This document shows, piece by piece, positions 25,786 to 34,865 of a DNA stretch of 64,000 bases. The stretch's first letter is position 1. Each line of letters opens with the position of its first letter. Origin of the DNA: Salmonirosea aquatica (GTDB taxonomy: Bacteria > Bacteroidota > Bacteroidia > Cytophagales > Spirosomataceae); contig NZ_WHLY01000002.1 in the NCBI RefSeq assembly GCF_009296315.1, forward strand, positions 5,306,501-5,370,500. Direction: 5' to 3'. The notes under the pieces are model-generated. The model saw only the letters and a program-made list of their open reading frames with translations. It was not told the origin of the DNA and ran no database searches. A program made the position numbers and the translations under genes.

Positions 25786-27075
25786 TCAAAATTCCACTAC
25801 AAACTCCGTCCACCCATCTTCTCCCGTCTTCAACGAAAACGCAAATCCGTGGTTGACCAGAATCTCGCGGCTAAGGGTGAGGCCGATGCCCTGTCCGTCG
25901 GGCTTGCTGCTGTAGAAGGGATTGAAAAGCTGGATGGATTGTTCAGTGGAAATGGGTTTGCCATTGTCACGGACGGCCAGTTGGTGCGGGGCCAACATAA
26001 GCTCCACCCGTTGCCCTGCGTCGCAGGCTTCGATGGCGTTTTTGATCACATTGACCAGTACCTGCTCCATCTGCCCGGCATCGGCCCGAAGGGGTACCTC
26101 AGATTCGATGGGTGTAAAACTTAAGGAAATGCCTTTTCCTTCGGCGAAGGACTGCATAAAAAGTGCCACATCCTGAACCAGCTGACCAAAATCAATGGGT
26201 TCGCGGGTGGGGGAGGGTAGGCGTACCACATCGGCAAAATTCCGCATGAAGCGGGTGAGGCGCTGGTTTCGTTCGGAGGCGATGCGCAAGGCTTCGTTCA
26301 ACTCGGCGTATTCGTCGGTATCCAGAAAATTCCGCGTTGTTTGCAGGATCGAATCGGTGGCGCCCAGGGTGTTGTTTACTTCGTGGGCCATCATCCGAAT
26401 CACTTTTCCGTAGGCTTTCTTTTCTGATTCCAGTAGTTCAGCGGTCAGTTCTTCAATCATCAGAAACGACCGCCTGAACCCCTGATCCATAAAGTGCGAG
26501 CGCTGTACCTTATACGTTTCCACGCCATTGGTTTTCACGATTCTGGAATCACCGTCGGCCAGGGTACCTAGTTCGGCCAGCAGGGCTAGTCCGGTTTCTT
26601 CGAGGGTTTTGCCGAATAAATTTTCAGAGGGTACCTTGAAGAGTATCTGCGCCTTTGCATTGAGAGACGCAATGCGATCGTCGAAGTCGAGGATAATGAT
26701 GGAAATGGGCGAGGCGGCGATAAGCTTTTCCAGAAAATAATGCTGTTCGTTGAGTTTGGTGCGTTCTTCGCGCAGCTGGTCAATCATCAGATTGTACACT
26801 TCGATGAGCGTATCTACCTCGCCCTTCCCGGTCGGGACAAACTTGATCGTAAAATCCTTGTCCTTGATGGCTTCAATGCCGGATTTGACAAATTCGTTGG
26901 GTCGCATAAAGTTCTGATAAATCCGAATGGAAAAAACGATTGAAACGAGCAGGAACACCTCGGAAGCGATAAACAGTACCTTATCCTGAAACAGTACCTT
27001 GTACACCAGAAAAATAAGTACCCCGTGGAGCGTGGTCAGAAACAGGATGTACTGGGTTCGGGTAGACCACTTCAT
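25786..27075 (-). CDS. NtrY-like membrane sensor histidine kinase
   Basis: A 429-residue kinase with two N-terminal membrane helices (about 10-30 and 33-52), a HAMP-like linker (about 55-110), a PAS domain (about 115-215), and HisKA with phospho-acceptor H231 in RMMAHEVNNTLG. The HATPase_c domain has NVIKNAIEAC, a short DNG box and GIGLTLSREIL. Its start overlaps the stop of the sigma-54 response regulator by 4 nt (ATGA), so the two are translationally coupled and are partners. The signal is unknown; the adjacent exporter suggests envelope stress or a toxic compound. Confidence 0.92.
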   Translation of the reverse strand: MKWSTRTQYILFLTTLHGVLIFLVYKVLFQDKVLFIASEVFLLVSIVFSIRIYQNFMRPNEFVKSGIEAIKDKDFTIKFVPTGKGEVDTLIEVYNLMIDQLREERTKLNEQHYFLEKLIAASPISIIILDFDDRIASLNAKAQILFKVPSENLFGKTLEETGLALLAELGTLADGDSRIVKTNGVETYKVQRSHFMDQGFRRSFLMIEELTAELLESEKKAYGKVIRMMAHEVNNTLGATDSILQTTRNFLDTDEYAELNEALRIASERNQRLTRFMRNFADVVRLPSPTREPIDFGQLVQDVALFMQSFAEGKGISLSFTPIESEVPLRADAGQMEQVLVNVIKNAIEACDAGQRVELMLAPHQLAVRDNGKPISTEQSIQLFNPFYSSKPDGQGIGLTLSREILVNHGFAFSLKTGEDGWTEFVVEF

Positions 27076-28442
27076 ACGTCGGTGGTGTCATAGGCGATCC
27101 CGTACTTTTCGAGCCGCCGGTACAGGGCGAAGCGCGTGATACCCAGCGAGCGGGCTACTTTGGACACCTTGTTCTGATGGAATTCCATGGCGCGGCGGAT
27201 CATCTGATACTCCATTTCTTCAAGAGTCAGGGTACCTACCTCCGGCAGACTGCGGGCGGCGGTGCTGACGGGGGAAGTGATATTTTTTTGGAAATCGGCT
27301 ACGTCGAGTTCGTCCTGTCCCGAAAGCAGTACGGTACGCTCCACGGTATTTTTAAGTTGACGGATATTCCCCGGCAGTGGCAGGGTTTTCAGCCACCGGG
27401 ATGCCGTAGGACTCAGGCGCAGCCCCGGCCGCTGGTAAATGGTTTTTAGGTTATTGATAAAAAACTCGGCCAGCAGCGGGATGTCGTCGGGGCGCTCGCG
27501 CAGGGTGGGGAGCTTGACGGTGATCAGGTTGATGCGGTAATAGAGATCTTCCCGAAAGGTACCCTGGGCTACCATTTCTTCTAGATTCCGGTTGGTGGCG
27601 CAAATTACCCGCACGTCTACGGTGCGGCTTTTGCTGCTGCCCAAAGGCTCAAAGGAACGCTCCTGCAGCACCCGCAGCAACTTGACCTGGCTGGACAGAT
27701 CCAGTTCGCCGATCTCGTCCAGAAAGATGGTACCCCGATGGGCCAGTTCGAAGCGACCGGTGCGGTCGGTTTTAGCGTCGGTAAATGCCCCGCGCACGTG
27801 GCCGAACAGTTCGCTCTCAAACAGTGTGGACGAAATGCCGCCCAGGTTGACTTTCACAAAAGGGGCCCGTTTGCGCCGACTGTTGAGATGGATGGCCTCG
27901 GCGATGAGCTCCTTGCCCGTGCCGCTCTCGCCCGTGATGAGTACCGGCGCGTCGGTGGGCGCCACCCGGCCCACGGTTTCCAGGACGTCCAACAGGCGCG
28001 GGTCGCGGCCTACGATGTTGTCGAGCTGGTATTTCTGGTCGAGCTGTCGTCGGGTCGAGGAGGGCGGGGCCGGTTCAGTAAGATTGAGCAGGGTATGGAT
28101 GGATTGGACCAGGTGCTCGTTGTTCCAGGGTTTGGTAATAAAGTCCCGCGCGCCCTCTTTCATGCCTTGCACGGCCAACTCGATGGAACCCCAGCCAGTA
28201 ATGAGAATTACCGGGATATTCGGGTCAAATTGCCGGATTCGTCGTAATAGCGCCATGCCTTCCACGCCCGAGGTTTCGATCGAGAAGTTGAGGTCCAGCA
28301 GAATGAGCTGGGGTACCTCTAGCTGCAAAACTTCAAACGTCTCCGTTGGCGAAGCCGCGCCTTTCACGCTGAATCCGGCCTTTTTCAAAAGCAGACTCAG
28401 GGAAGTTCGAATGGCTACGTCGTCGTCAACGATGAGGATCAT
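27072..28442 (-). CDS. Sigma-54-dependent response regulator (NtrX/ZraR type)
   Basis: A 456-residue activator. The receiver domain (1-120) has D6-D8 and phospho-acceptor D50. The AAA+ domain has Walker A GESGTGKE (171-178), Walker B LDE (241-243) and the sigma-54 contact loop at 218-223, which reads GAFTDA rather than the usual GAFTGA. The C-terminal Fis-type helix-turn-helix is NKVSKVARSLGITRFALYRR. Members activate RNA polymerase carrying sigma-54 from upstream sites. It is coupled to the histidine kinase gene and lies next to the exporter operon, the likely target. Confidence 0.93.
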   Translation of the reverse strand: MILIVDDDVAIRTSLSLLLKKAGFSVKGAASPTETFEVLQLEVPQLILLDLNFSIETSGVEGMALLRRIRQFDPNIPVILITGWGSIELAVQGMKEGARDFITKPWNNEHLVQSIHTLLNLTEPAPPSSTRRQLDQKYQLDNIVGRDPRLLDVLETVGRVAPTDAPVLITGESGTGKELIAEAIHLNSRRKRAPFVKVNLGGISSTLFESELFGHVRGAFTDAKTDRTGRFELAHRGTIFLDEIGELDLSSQVKLLRVLQERSFEPLGSSKSRTVDVRVICATNRNLEEMVAQGTFREDLYYRINLITVKLPTLRERPDDIPLLAEFFINNLKTIYQRPGLRLSPTASRWLKTLPLPGNIRQLKNTVERTVLLSGQDELDVADFQKNITSPVSTAARSLPEVGTLTLEEMEYQMIRRAMEFHQNKVSKVARSLGITRFALYRRLEKYGIAYDTTDV

Positions 28443-28450
28443 ATTTGGAA

Positions 28451-28559
28451 GGTCAAAAGGTTAACGGTGAAGGGTCAACGGAAGATGTTTTTGTTTGCTT
28501 GCGCTGTTCATTAGTATTAAGTGCAAAATAGTTTCCTTAACCTTTTGACCATTCACCGT
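28451..28559. repeat. Swapped-order inverted repeats in the spacer before the response regulator
   Basis: ggtcaaaaggttaa (28451-28464) is perfectly complementary to ttaaccttttgacc (28537-28550). acggtgaa (28464-28471) is complementary to ttcaccgt (28552-28559). The arms come in the order A, B, A', B', as in the repeat at 12856. The same words recur in tandem at about 20164-20200. Confidence 0.65.
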
Positions 28560-28570
28560 AAACCCAAAGT

Positions 28571-29767
28571 TTACTCTTCATGCAGCGCGGTGGCTGGATG
28601 GATGCGGGCGGCCTGTTGGCTGGGGTACCAGGCGCAGAGGGTTACGATGACAAAGATAATAACCACGGCGGCGAGTATGGCGACGATATACACTCCGGCC
28701 GCAAAATCAAACACATTCAACAACGGAAACTGCACGGCGAACAGCAACCCGAGGAGAATGCTGAATGCCGCCAGCACCCACATTTCGCCCAGAAACTGCG
28801 TGGTAACCCGACTTTCGGTAGCCCCCATGGCGCGGCGCAAGCCGATTTCGCTCCTACGGCGGGCGATATTCAGATTCAAAATCCCGAATAAACCCAGCGC
28901 TACATTCGTGAGCAGAAATACACTGATAATAAGAAAGATAATGACCGGTACCAGTACCAGGTTATGACGATTGGCACGCGATTCGGTCAGGTAGCTCACT
29001 TCGATGCTCCAGCCGGGTACCATGGCGGCGAGGTCTTTGACCAGTTTTGCTTCAAAAGTAGCGTCGGTACCGGGTTTGGTTTTGATCAGGATATTCTTAT
29101 TCCACTGGTCGTCTTTATCGAACAGCATGAATATGGCTGGATTGTCGGACATGTACTCGCCTTTAGCTTTGAACTTGTCTACTACACCCACTACTCGCTG
29201 GGTGGTCTTCTGCCCTTCTTCTTTCTTTTCGGTTTCATAATTTCTTTCTCCCAGCACTTTGCCCAGTGGATTCTCGTCTCCGAACAACTTGTCCTGCAAT
29301 TTCTTATTGATCACCACCGGAACGGACTTGGAAACCCGGTCTTCGGGACGGTACCATCGCCCGGCCAACAGAGGTAGGTCGAGAGTTTTGCTGAACTCTT
29401 CGTCGGTATAGTAGTTGTCGGCCATGGTAGATACCTTATGGTAGTTGATACTATTATTCATGGTATTAGCCGAAAAAGGCGTATTACTGCTCATGCGGGT
29501 GGCCGATTCTACCTGCCGGTAGGAGCGGATTCGCTGCATGATCTGATTGTTTTTTTCGGCAATGGCAGTTGTGTCCTGATTGTTATTCAGGTCCAGTACC
29601 CACACATTTTCATATTCGAACCCAATAGGCTCGAGGTAGTTGCTGATGTTGTACACGATGAGGGAAAGTACCCCGAAAAGGACCATGAAGGAAGCCCATA
29701 TTTCGATGATGAGCAGGGAGTGGCTACCCTTTTTATTCCAGATGAGTTTGAAAAGATGACGTAGCAT
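28571..29767 (-). CDS. MacB-type ABC transporter permease (second)
   Basis: A 398-residue FtsX/MacB-like subunit: one N-terminal membrane helix (about 20-42), a large periplasmic domain (about 45-275), and three C-terminal helices. The typical cytoplasmic loop ARRRSEIGLRRAMGATESRV sits between helices two and three. Such proteins transmit ATP-driven movement to the periplasm rather than forming a classical channel. It is the last gene of the exporter set, 50 bp after the first permease gene, and probably pairs with it as a heterodimer. Confidence 0.92.
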   Translation of the reverse strand: MLRHLFKLIWNKKGSHSLLIIEIWASFMVLFGVLSLIVYNISNYLEPIGFEYENVWVLDLNNNQDTTAIAEKNNQIMQRIRSYRQVESATRMSSNTPFSANTMNNSINYHKVSTMADNYYTDEEFSKTLDLPLLAGRWYRPEDRVSKSVPVVINKKLQDKLFGDENPLGKVLGERNYETEKKEEGQKTTQRVVGVVDKFKAKGEYMSDNPAIFMLFDKDDQWNKNILIKTKPGTDATFEAKLVKDLAAMVPGWSIEVSYLTESRANRHNLVLVPVIIFLIISVFLLTNVALGLFGILNLNIARRRSEIGLRRAMGATESRVTTQFLGEMWVLAAFSILLGLLFAVQFPLLNVFDFAAGVYIVAILAAVVIIFVIVTLCAWYPSQQAARIHPATALHEE

Positions 29768-29817
29768 AATCTGATATGAGATATGAATGATGAGATAGGG
29801 GCGGACGCCGCGCGGTT

Positions 29818-31059
29818 TTAGGATTTAAGGGCGTCCACGATTTTGAGTTTGGACATGCGCAGGGCAGGAAGTACTCCCGACAGCAGACCGAACACCAGAC
29901 AGACCGCGATGCTGGCCGCGAAGACGGGAAAATTAATGGTCAGATCAGCATAGGCAATCCAGCCGCTGTTGTTGATCAGCGTGATGATCAGGAAAGTCAG
30001 TAGCAGGGCAAAGAATCCTCCAATGAAGGTGATGAAGATATTCTCGATGATGAATTGCCAAAGCAGCGCTTTGGCGGGCGCGCCGAATGCTTTTCGAACG
30101 CCGATTTCGGAAGCCCGTTCCATAATCCGGCTCACGTTGACATTCACCAGGTTGATAGCGGGTAGGCCCATGAGCATCAGCATCAGAAAGATGATGATCG
30201 AGTAGACAATGGTGGTTCGGGCGCCGTCCAGGAACACACCCGCAAAATCGTCCAGGTAGGGGTTAGCTTCGGTCTTCATTTCGTGGAAAGTGAACCCATT
30301 ATCGGTTTGGGGCAGGGGTATTTTGCCCACCGTGCTGGCGTATTCGTCCCGGATGGCCGGCAGGTCATGTTCGTCTTTGGCCAACACGATCGCCAGAAAA
30401 CCACCCCGCATGGCCTTGTCCTGGTAGTTGCTTTTGGGCGCAGTGTACGGGAAATATACGTCGCCGTAGGTGTAGGGACGCGTGACGGGACTACCCTGAA
30501 CTACCCCAATGACACGGTAATTAATGGATTCGATGTCAATGTATTTGCCGATAGCCGAAGCTCCGTCGTCTTCAAAGTACTGCTTGCGCAGATCATCCGT
30601 AATGACCACCACATGGTCGCCATTGTTGATGTTTTGTTCGGTAAAAGGCTTGCCATCCAGAAACTTAAAGTCAGTGACCCGCCAGAAATCGGCGTCGGTG
30701 TACTTGGTGTTGAGCTTGATGCGCTTCCCGTTGATGTACGTATTGGCAAAACCGAAAATAGTCGCGATGCCGACCCGTTCGGGAGTTTTGAGGCTTTTTG
30801 CGTAGGTCTTCAAAAAGTTAAAACTCATAGGCCCCATATTCCGGCCCTGGTGCGTAGTGTCCCGTTGTTCCAGGCGCGTAATGTACAACGACCGATTGCG
30901 ATTGGTTTCGGGATAATGCGACCCTAACACGTGATCGAGAAAAGAGGTGAGTACCATCAGTACCGTCAGCGTGAGGCTGATGCCAAAGAGAGTGATGAAG
31001 GTATAGAACGGATGCCGCAGCAGTACCTTCCAGGCGATTTTTATATAGTTTAAGATCAT
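29818..31059 (-). CDS. MacB-type ABC transporter permease (first)
   Basis: I place the start at the ATG at 31059 (MILNYIKIAWKVLLRHP, 413 aa); a longer frame begins 25 codons upstream but has no family-like sequence. The layout is one N-terminal helix, a large periplasmic MacB domain, and three C-terminal helices with the loop MERASEIGVRKAFGAP. It is homologous to the next gene, so the inner-membrane complex probably has two different permease chains. The ATPase gene lies immediately upstream after a 78-bp spacer holding ttgacagttgaca word repeats. Confidence 0.92.
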   Translation of the reverse strand: MILNYIKIAWKVLLRHPFYTFITLFGISLTLTVLMVLTSFLDHVLGSHYPETNRNRSLYITRLEQRDTTHQGRNMGPMSFNFLKTYAKSLKTPERVGIATIFGFANTYINGKRIKLNTKYTDADFWRVTDFKFLDGKPFTEQNINNGDHVVVITDDLRKQYFEDDGASAIGKYIDIESINYRVIGVVQGSPVTRPYTYGDVYFPYTAPKSNYQDKAMRGGFLAIVLAKDEHDLPAIRDEYASTVGKIPLPQTDNGFTFHEMKTEANPYLDDFAGVFLDGARTTIVYSIIIFLMLMLMGLPAINLVNVNVSRIMERASEIGVRKAFGAPAKALLWQFIIENIFITFIGGFFALLLTFLIITLINNSGWIAYADLTINFPVFAASIAVCLVFGLLSGVLPALRMSKLKIVDALKS

Positions 31060-31137
31060 GGCTATAATAATAGTTGACAGTTGACAATGGACCGGTACAC
31101 CGGGGCGGGTTGACAGTTTTTTGGAAGTTGTCAAATA

Positions 31138-31800
31138 TCATTGTACCTGAGTACCGTCGAAGAGGCGGACGAGGCGGTGGGTCTGTTTGGCCATGGCGTC
31201 GTCGTGGGTCACCATCACGATGGTAGCGCCATCCTCATTCAGCTTTTTCAGAATGCTCAAAATCTCGTTACCCATCACACTGTCCAGATTTCCCGTCGGT
31301 TCGTCGGCCAGGATAATTTCGGGTCGGCCCACGATGGCCCGGGCAATGGCCACGCGCTGCTTTTGACCGCCGGAGAGTTGTTTGGGAAAATGCTTCATCC
31401 GGTTGCTGAGCCCTACCTTTTCGAGCGCTTCCTGGGCTAGCTCGCGGCGTTGTTTGGCCGAACTGGTCCGGTACAGCAGTGGTATTTCCACGTTATCCAG
31501 CACCGAAAGGTCATTGATCAAGTGAAAACTCTGGAAAATAAAGCCCAGCTTCTGGTTGCGCAGGTGCGCCAGTTCCTTGTCGCGGTAACTTTCCACTCGG
31601 CTGCCATCGATCTCGATGGTACCTTGGGAGGGCTCATCCAGCAGTCCCATGATGTTGAGCAGGGTACTTTTCCCGCAGCCCGAAGGGCCCATGATGGAGA
31701 TAAACTCACCCTTCTTAACATTGAGATTGATGTTGTTAAGGGCCAGCGTTTCGATCGAGCTGGTTCGGTAAACTTTTTCGACATTCTGTAATTTAATCAT
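31138..31800 (-). CDS. ABC transporter ATP-binding protein (LolD/MacB-type)
   Basis: A 220-residue ATPase of the MacB/LolD branch. Walker A GPSGCGKST is at 38-46, the signature LSGGQKQRVAIARA about 141-154, Walker B IILADEPTGNLD about 163-174, and the H-loop in VTHD. Length fits a stand-alone subunit. Position between the TolC and permease genes shows it drives this exporter. It starts 17 bp after the TolC-like gene stop. Confidence 0.95.
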   Translation of the reverse strand: MIKLQNVEKVYRTSSIETLALNNINLNVKKGEFISIMGPSGCGKSTLLNIMGLLDEPSQGTIEIDGSRVESYRDKELAHLRNQKLGFIFQSFHLINDLSVLDNVEIPLLYRTSSAKQRRELAQEALEKVGLSNRMKHFPKQLSGGQKQRVAIARAIVGRPEIILADEPTGNLDSVMGNEILSILKKLNEDGATIVMVTHDDAMAKQTHRLVRLFDGTQVQ

Positions 31801-31817
31801 GGCTTGTTTTGAGGTGG

Positions 31818-33260
31818 TTATTGGATTTTATTGTTTTTTTCGAAATCATACAACGTGAGTAGCCGCAGGCTGTAATACGCCTGCCAGTAGTCGCGCAGGG
31901 CCAGGATGTAGTCCCGGCGGGCGCGGTCTTTCTCCTGCATGGCGATGCCGAGGTCGGTTACGCTCAGGTTTCCCAGTATGAACCGGTCCTGGGCAATCTG
32001 GTAGCGATTGGCGGCAATGCTGTCGGTGAGTCGGGTCAATTTCACCTGTTTCTGTAGCATTTGAAAGAGCGTCACCTGGGTGAATATTTCCTGCTCGAAA
32101 GTGAGCCGGTCCTGCTCTACCGATTGCTGGGCAAATTCCCGGTTGGCTTTGGCAATTTCGATCCGGGCCTTGTTTCTGCCCCAGGTCATGATGGGCAGGG
32201 TGAATTGCAACTGCACAAATTCCCGGTCCTGGGGATCCATATAGATGTCACCCGGCCGGGTACCCTGATTGGAAAAACCGAAAGAGGCTTCCAGTAAGGC
32301 GTTCAGGCCTATTTCTTTTTTTTCGCGCAGTGCGTCGCGTTCCGCCTCAAGGAGGCGCCTCCGGAACGCAATGGCATCGGCGCGGTTGGCGAAGGCTTCA
32401 TCCAGGGCACGTTGGGGATCAATGGCAAATTCATGGGCTTCCTGTGGAATTTCGAGCGCCACCGCCCGCTCATCGCGCAAGCTGAGGTACATTTTCAGCC
32501 GCAACGACGCGACGGCCGTAGCCTGTTGCGCCGAGGCTAAATCTTTTTCGGCGGTAAGTACCCCCATTTGCAATTGCAGGAGGTCGTTTTGCGAAATTTT
32601 CCCCAGTTCCAATTTATGCTGCGCAATCTGGTAGAGTGTGTCATTGTTGCTGCGGTTTTTTTCGGCAATCTGCAGGTTGACCTGCGCGATCAAAAGGTCG
32701 AAATAGTAGCCCGTGGCGTTCAGGGCCACCTCCTCACGCGCAGAAAAGAACTGTTGATTGCCCTCCTGGTATTTGAGCGGTTCGATTTCCCGGCTCCACT
32801 TCATTTCGTTGAACCGAAAGAGCGGTTGGGCGAACCCGATTCCGAAGGGGATACCGTTGTAGCGGGTGGTATTGCGGGCAAAGTCGTCGAATCGCTGCAA
32901 TTGCTTCTGCACGAAAATTGTGCCGCCCGTAAGGGCAATGTTCTGGGTCAGGGCGAGGTTGAGCAGCGAATTGTTGTTGGAAACGGGTTGAAAGGAAATG
33001 GTACCATCCGGCTGTTGTACCTCGATGTAAGAGCGCGTAAAACCGGGTAGGGTACCATTCAGGCTCAGTTGCGGCTTGAAGTCCGCGATGAACGAACGGT
33101 ACTGCCACTCGTTGGTGTTCTTGCGGGTGGCGGCCTGCTTGGCGGCGATGGATTGCTCACGCGCCAGGTTCACCACTTCCTTCAGGGTATAATGCTGCGT
33201 CTGGGCGAAGGAAAAATGGCTTTGAATTAAAAGCAAGAGTATGGGAAGAAGTTTTTTCAT
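31818..33260 (-). CDS. TolC-family outer membrane efflux protein
   Basis: A 480-residue outer-membrane channel protein with a signal peptide at 1-19 (MKKLLPILLLLIQSHFSFA, then QTQHYTL). Two tandem repeats of long amphipathic helices rich in Gln, Ala and Glu form the periplasmic tunnel (for example IAQHKLELGKISQNDLLQLQ and its second-half counterpart QIAQDRFILGNLSVTDLGIA). It gives the exporter an exit through the outer membrane. It starts 8 bp after the adaptor gene stop. Confidence 0.94.
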   Translation of the reverse strand: MKKLLPILLLLIQSHFSFAQTQHYTLKEVVNLAREQSIAAKQAATRKNTNEWQYRSFIADFKPQLSLNGTLPGFTRSYIEVQQPDGTISFQPVSNNNSLLNLALTQNIALTGGTIFVQKQLQRFDDFARNTTRYNGIPFGIGFAQPLFRFNEMKWSREIEPLKYQEGNQQFFSAREEVALNATGYYFDLLIAQVNLQIAEKNRSNNDTLYQIAQHKLELGKISQNDLLQLQMGVLTAEKDLASAQQATAVASLRLKMYLSLRDERAVALEIPQEAHEFAIDPQRALDEAFANRADAIAFRRRLLEAERDALREKKEIGLNALLEASFGFSNQGTRPGDIYMDPQDREFVQLQFTLPIMTWGRNKARIEIAKANREFAQQSVEQDRLTFEQEIFTQVTLFQMLQKQVKLTRLTDSIAANRYQIAQDRFILGNLSVTDLGIAMQEKDRARRDYILALRDYWQAYYSLRLLTLYDFEKNNKIQ

Positions 33261-33268
33261 GGCGCGAA

Positions 33269-34516
33269 TCAGTTTTTGATGGTGATTTCTTCCAGATGCT
33301 CGTACTGATTCATGTCCGTCAGAATCACTTTTTCGCCCGCTTGCAGTCCGCTTTTGATCTCTACAAAATCGAAATTCGACAGCCCTACTTCCACTTCACG
33401 GCGGATTGCTTTGCCGGCCTGCGCCACATACACATACTGCTTCCGCTTACCCGTAAACGCCGGGCCGTTGGCTACCCGCAGCGTGTTGGCGCTCCGGTCG
33501 GTGACCACGTACACATCGACCTTCATGTTGGGGCGCAGCGATTCGGAACGCGCATTATCCAGTTGTACCACAAAACCAATGACCCCATCCTTCACGGCGG
33601 GCTTCACCTGTGTGATGGTACCCCGCAGGGTGGAATCGTTGACCTTGATCACTACCGGAAGCCCGGCTTTCACCTGATCGGCGTACACATCGGAGCAGGA
33701 GCCTTCCACCCGGAAACTGCCCAGATCGGCTACTTTGGCCAGCATTTCGCCTTCGTTTACGGCGGAGCCGATGTTCTCGTTGACCCAGGTAAGTACCCCC
33801 TTGCGATCGGCCACGATGTCGGCCATGCGGAGTTTATGCTGCAATTCTTTCAGATTCTTGCTTTCGATCTGGGCGCCCAGTTCGGTTTCGCGCAGGCTGG
33901 CGCCCATCGACTGCCGGTTGTAGGCCAGGTCGTTTTCGAGTTGCTGTTTTTCCAGTTGGGCGATTTTGAGGGCATTTTCGGCGCGGGTGATATCCTCTTG
34001 GGTACCCCCCCCGACCTTCGTCAGTCGCTGGGCATCTTCCAGGTCGGCTTTCAATTTATTAATGTTCAGTAGTTTGATTTTATCGCTGATCTCGGCGTCG
34101 TACAGGTTTTTGTCCAGCTTCATGCGGAGTTGTTCGATGCTGTTTTTCTTCAAAGCCAGCTGATCTTCGTAGCGCTCGAATTCGATCTGCGTCAGCGATT
34201 TATCCAGCTCTACAATAGGCTGGCCGGGTTCGATGCGGGTACCCGGTGTGAGTAGTACCTGCTTGATGACCGCCCGGATGGGACTGGTGATGATTTGCTC
34301 GTAGGCCGGAATGACCTCGCCCGTGGCGTTCAGGGTGTTTTCTACATCGCCGCGTTGCACGGTACCCGTCCTGATCCGGTTGGCTTCGATGGTGCTGCTG
34401 AGGGATTTTCTGAAAAAATAGATACTGGCCGCCAACAGTAACACAGCGCCCATGCCGATGATCCACCGACGGGTACGGGTACTTTTGAGGTGGTCGGCTG
34501 ATACTTCGCGATCCAT
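33269..34516 (-). CDS. Periplasmic adaptor (HlyD/MacA-type)
   Basis: A 415-residue membrane fusion protein. An N-terminal anchor helix lies at about 19-36 (IIGMGAVLLLAASIYFF). The lipoyl half-motif VIKQVLLTPGTRIEPGQPI precedes a long alpha-helical hairpin (about 110-235) that docks to TolC, then the second half GVLTWVNENIGSAVNEGEM, a beta-barrel domain and a membrane-proximal domain. It is the first gene of the five-gene exporter set, and the sigma-54-type promoter candidate at 34649-34663 reads toward it. Confidence 0.94.
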   Translation of the reverse strand: MDREVSADHLKSTRTRRWIIGMGAVLLLAASIYFFRKSLSSTIEANRIRTGTVQRGDVENTLNATGEVIPAYEQIITSPIRAVIKQVLLTPGTRIEPGQPIVELDKSLTQIEFERYEDQLALKKNSIEQLRMKLDKNLYDAEISDKIKLLNINKLKADLEDAQRLTKVGGGTQEDITRAENALKIAQLEKQQLENDLAYNRQSMGASLRETELGAQIESKNLKELQHKLRMADIVADRKGVLTWVNENIGSAVNEGEMLAKVADLGSFRVEGSCSDVYADQVKAGLPVVIKVNDSTLRGTITQVKPAVKDGVIGFVVQLDNARSESLRPNMKVDVYVVTDRSANTLRVANGPAFTGKRKQYVYVAQAGKAIRREVEVGLSNFDFVEIKSGLQAGEKVILTDMNQYEHLEEITIKN

Positions 34517-34865
34517 ACGTGAGGGTAGATTTATTGATTATTTTTCATGGCTAATTTTGTATAGAAGATGATAAGATCATGCCAGTGTTTAATATATTGT
34601 TTATCAGTGTATTATAAAATTTTTGGCTACTAAAAGGCGTGCGAAATCGCACAGCTTGTGCCAAAGCGAACGACCAGGAACGTCGGTAATTACTTTGAGT
34701 GAATTTCCTTGAAAAATGACGGTGAGAAAATTCAGGAAAAAAGACTTTTATCGTTTGAATCGTAAAAAGGGGGCTTGGGATTGTATTAAGCGCGGCTGAT
34801 AAAAAAACCATTTTTCAATAAAAGGTACCCTCCTTAAATTTACCGAACCGTTTACCCCGACATCC
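34517..34865. other. 349-bp divergent regulatory region between exporter and LytS genes
   Basis: It contains no gene. It holds the sigma-54-type promoter candidate (34649-34663, minus strand), the perfect palindrome gtgcga-aa-tcgcac (34639-34652) overlapping the -12 side of that promoter, and an approximate inverted pair of tttccttgaa and ttcaggaaaa words near 34705-34740 that could be an upstream activator site. Confidence 0.5.
34649..34663 (-). promoter_or_regulatory. Sigma-54-type promoter candidate of the exporter operon
   Basis: Read on the minus strand the site is TGGCACAAGCTGTGC. It has the -24 GG and the -12 GC exactly 12 nt apart and matches TGGCAC-N5-TTGC at all but one defined base. 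The transcript would start near 34638, about 120 nt before the adaptor gene. The sigma-54 activator encoded just downstream of the exporter is the natural regulator. Confidence 0.55.

Noticed and set aside
27592-28464. 290-codon frame antisense to the sigma-54 regulator gene
   Set aside because: It is dominated by Ser and Arg, as expected from the complement of the regulator codons, and the regulator is certain.
33296-34072. 258-codon frame antisense to the adaptor gene
   Set aside because: It is a shadow of the adaptor frame; no start, promoter or family is visible.
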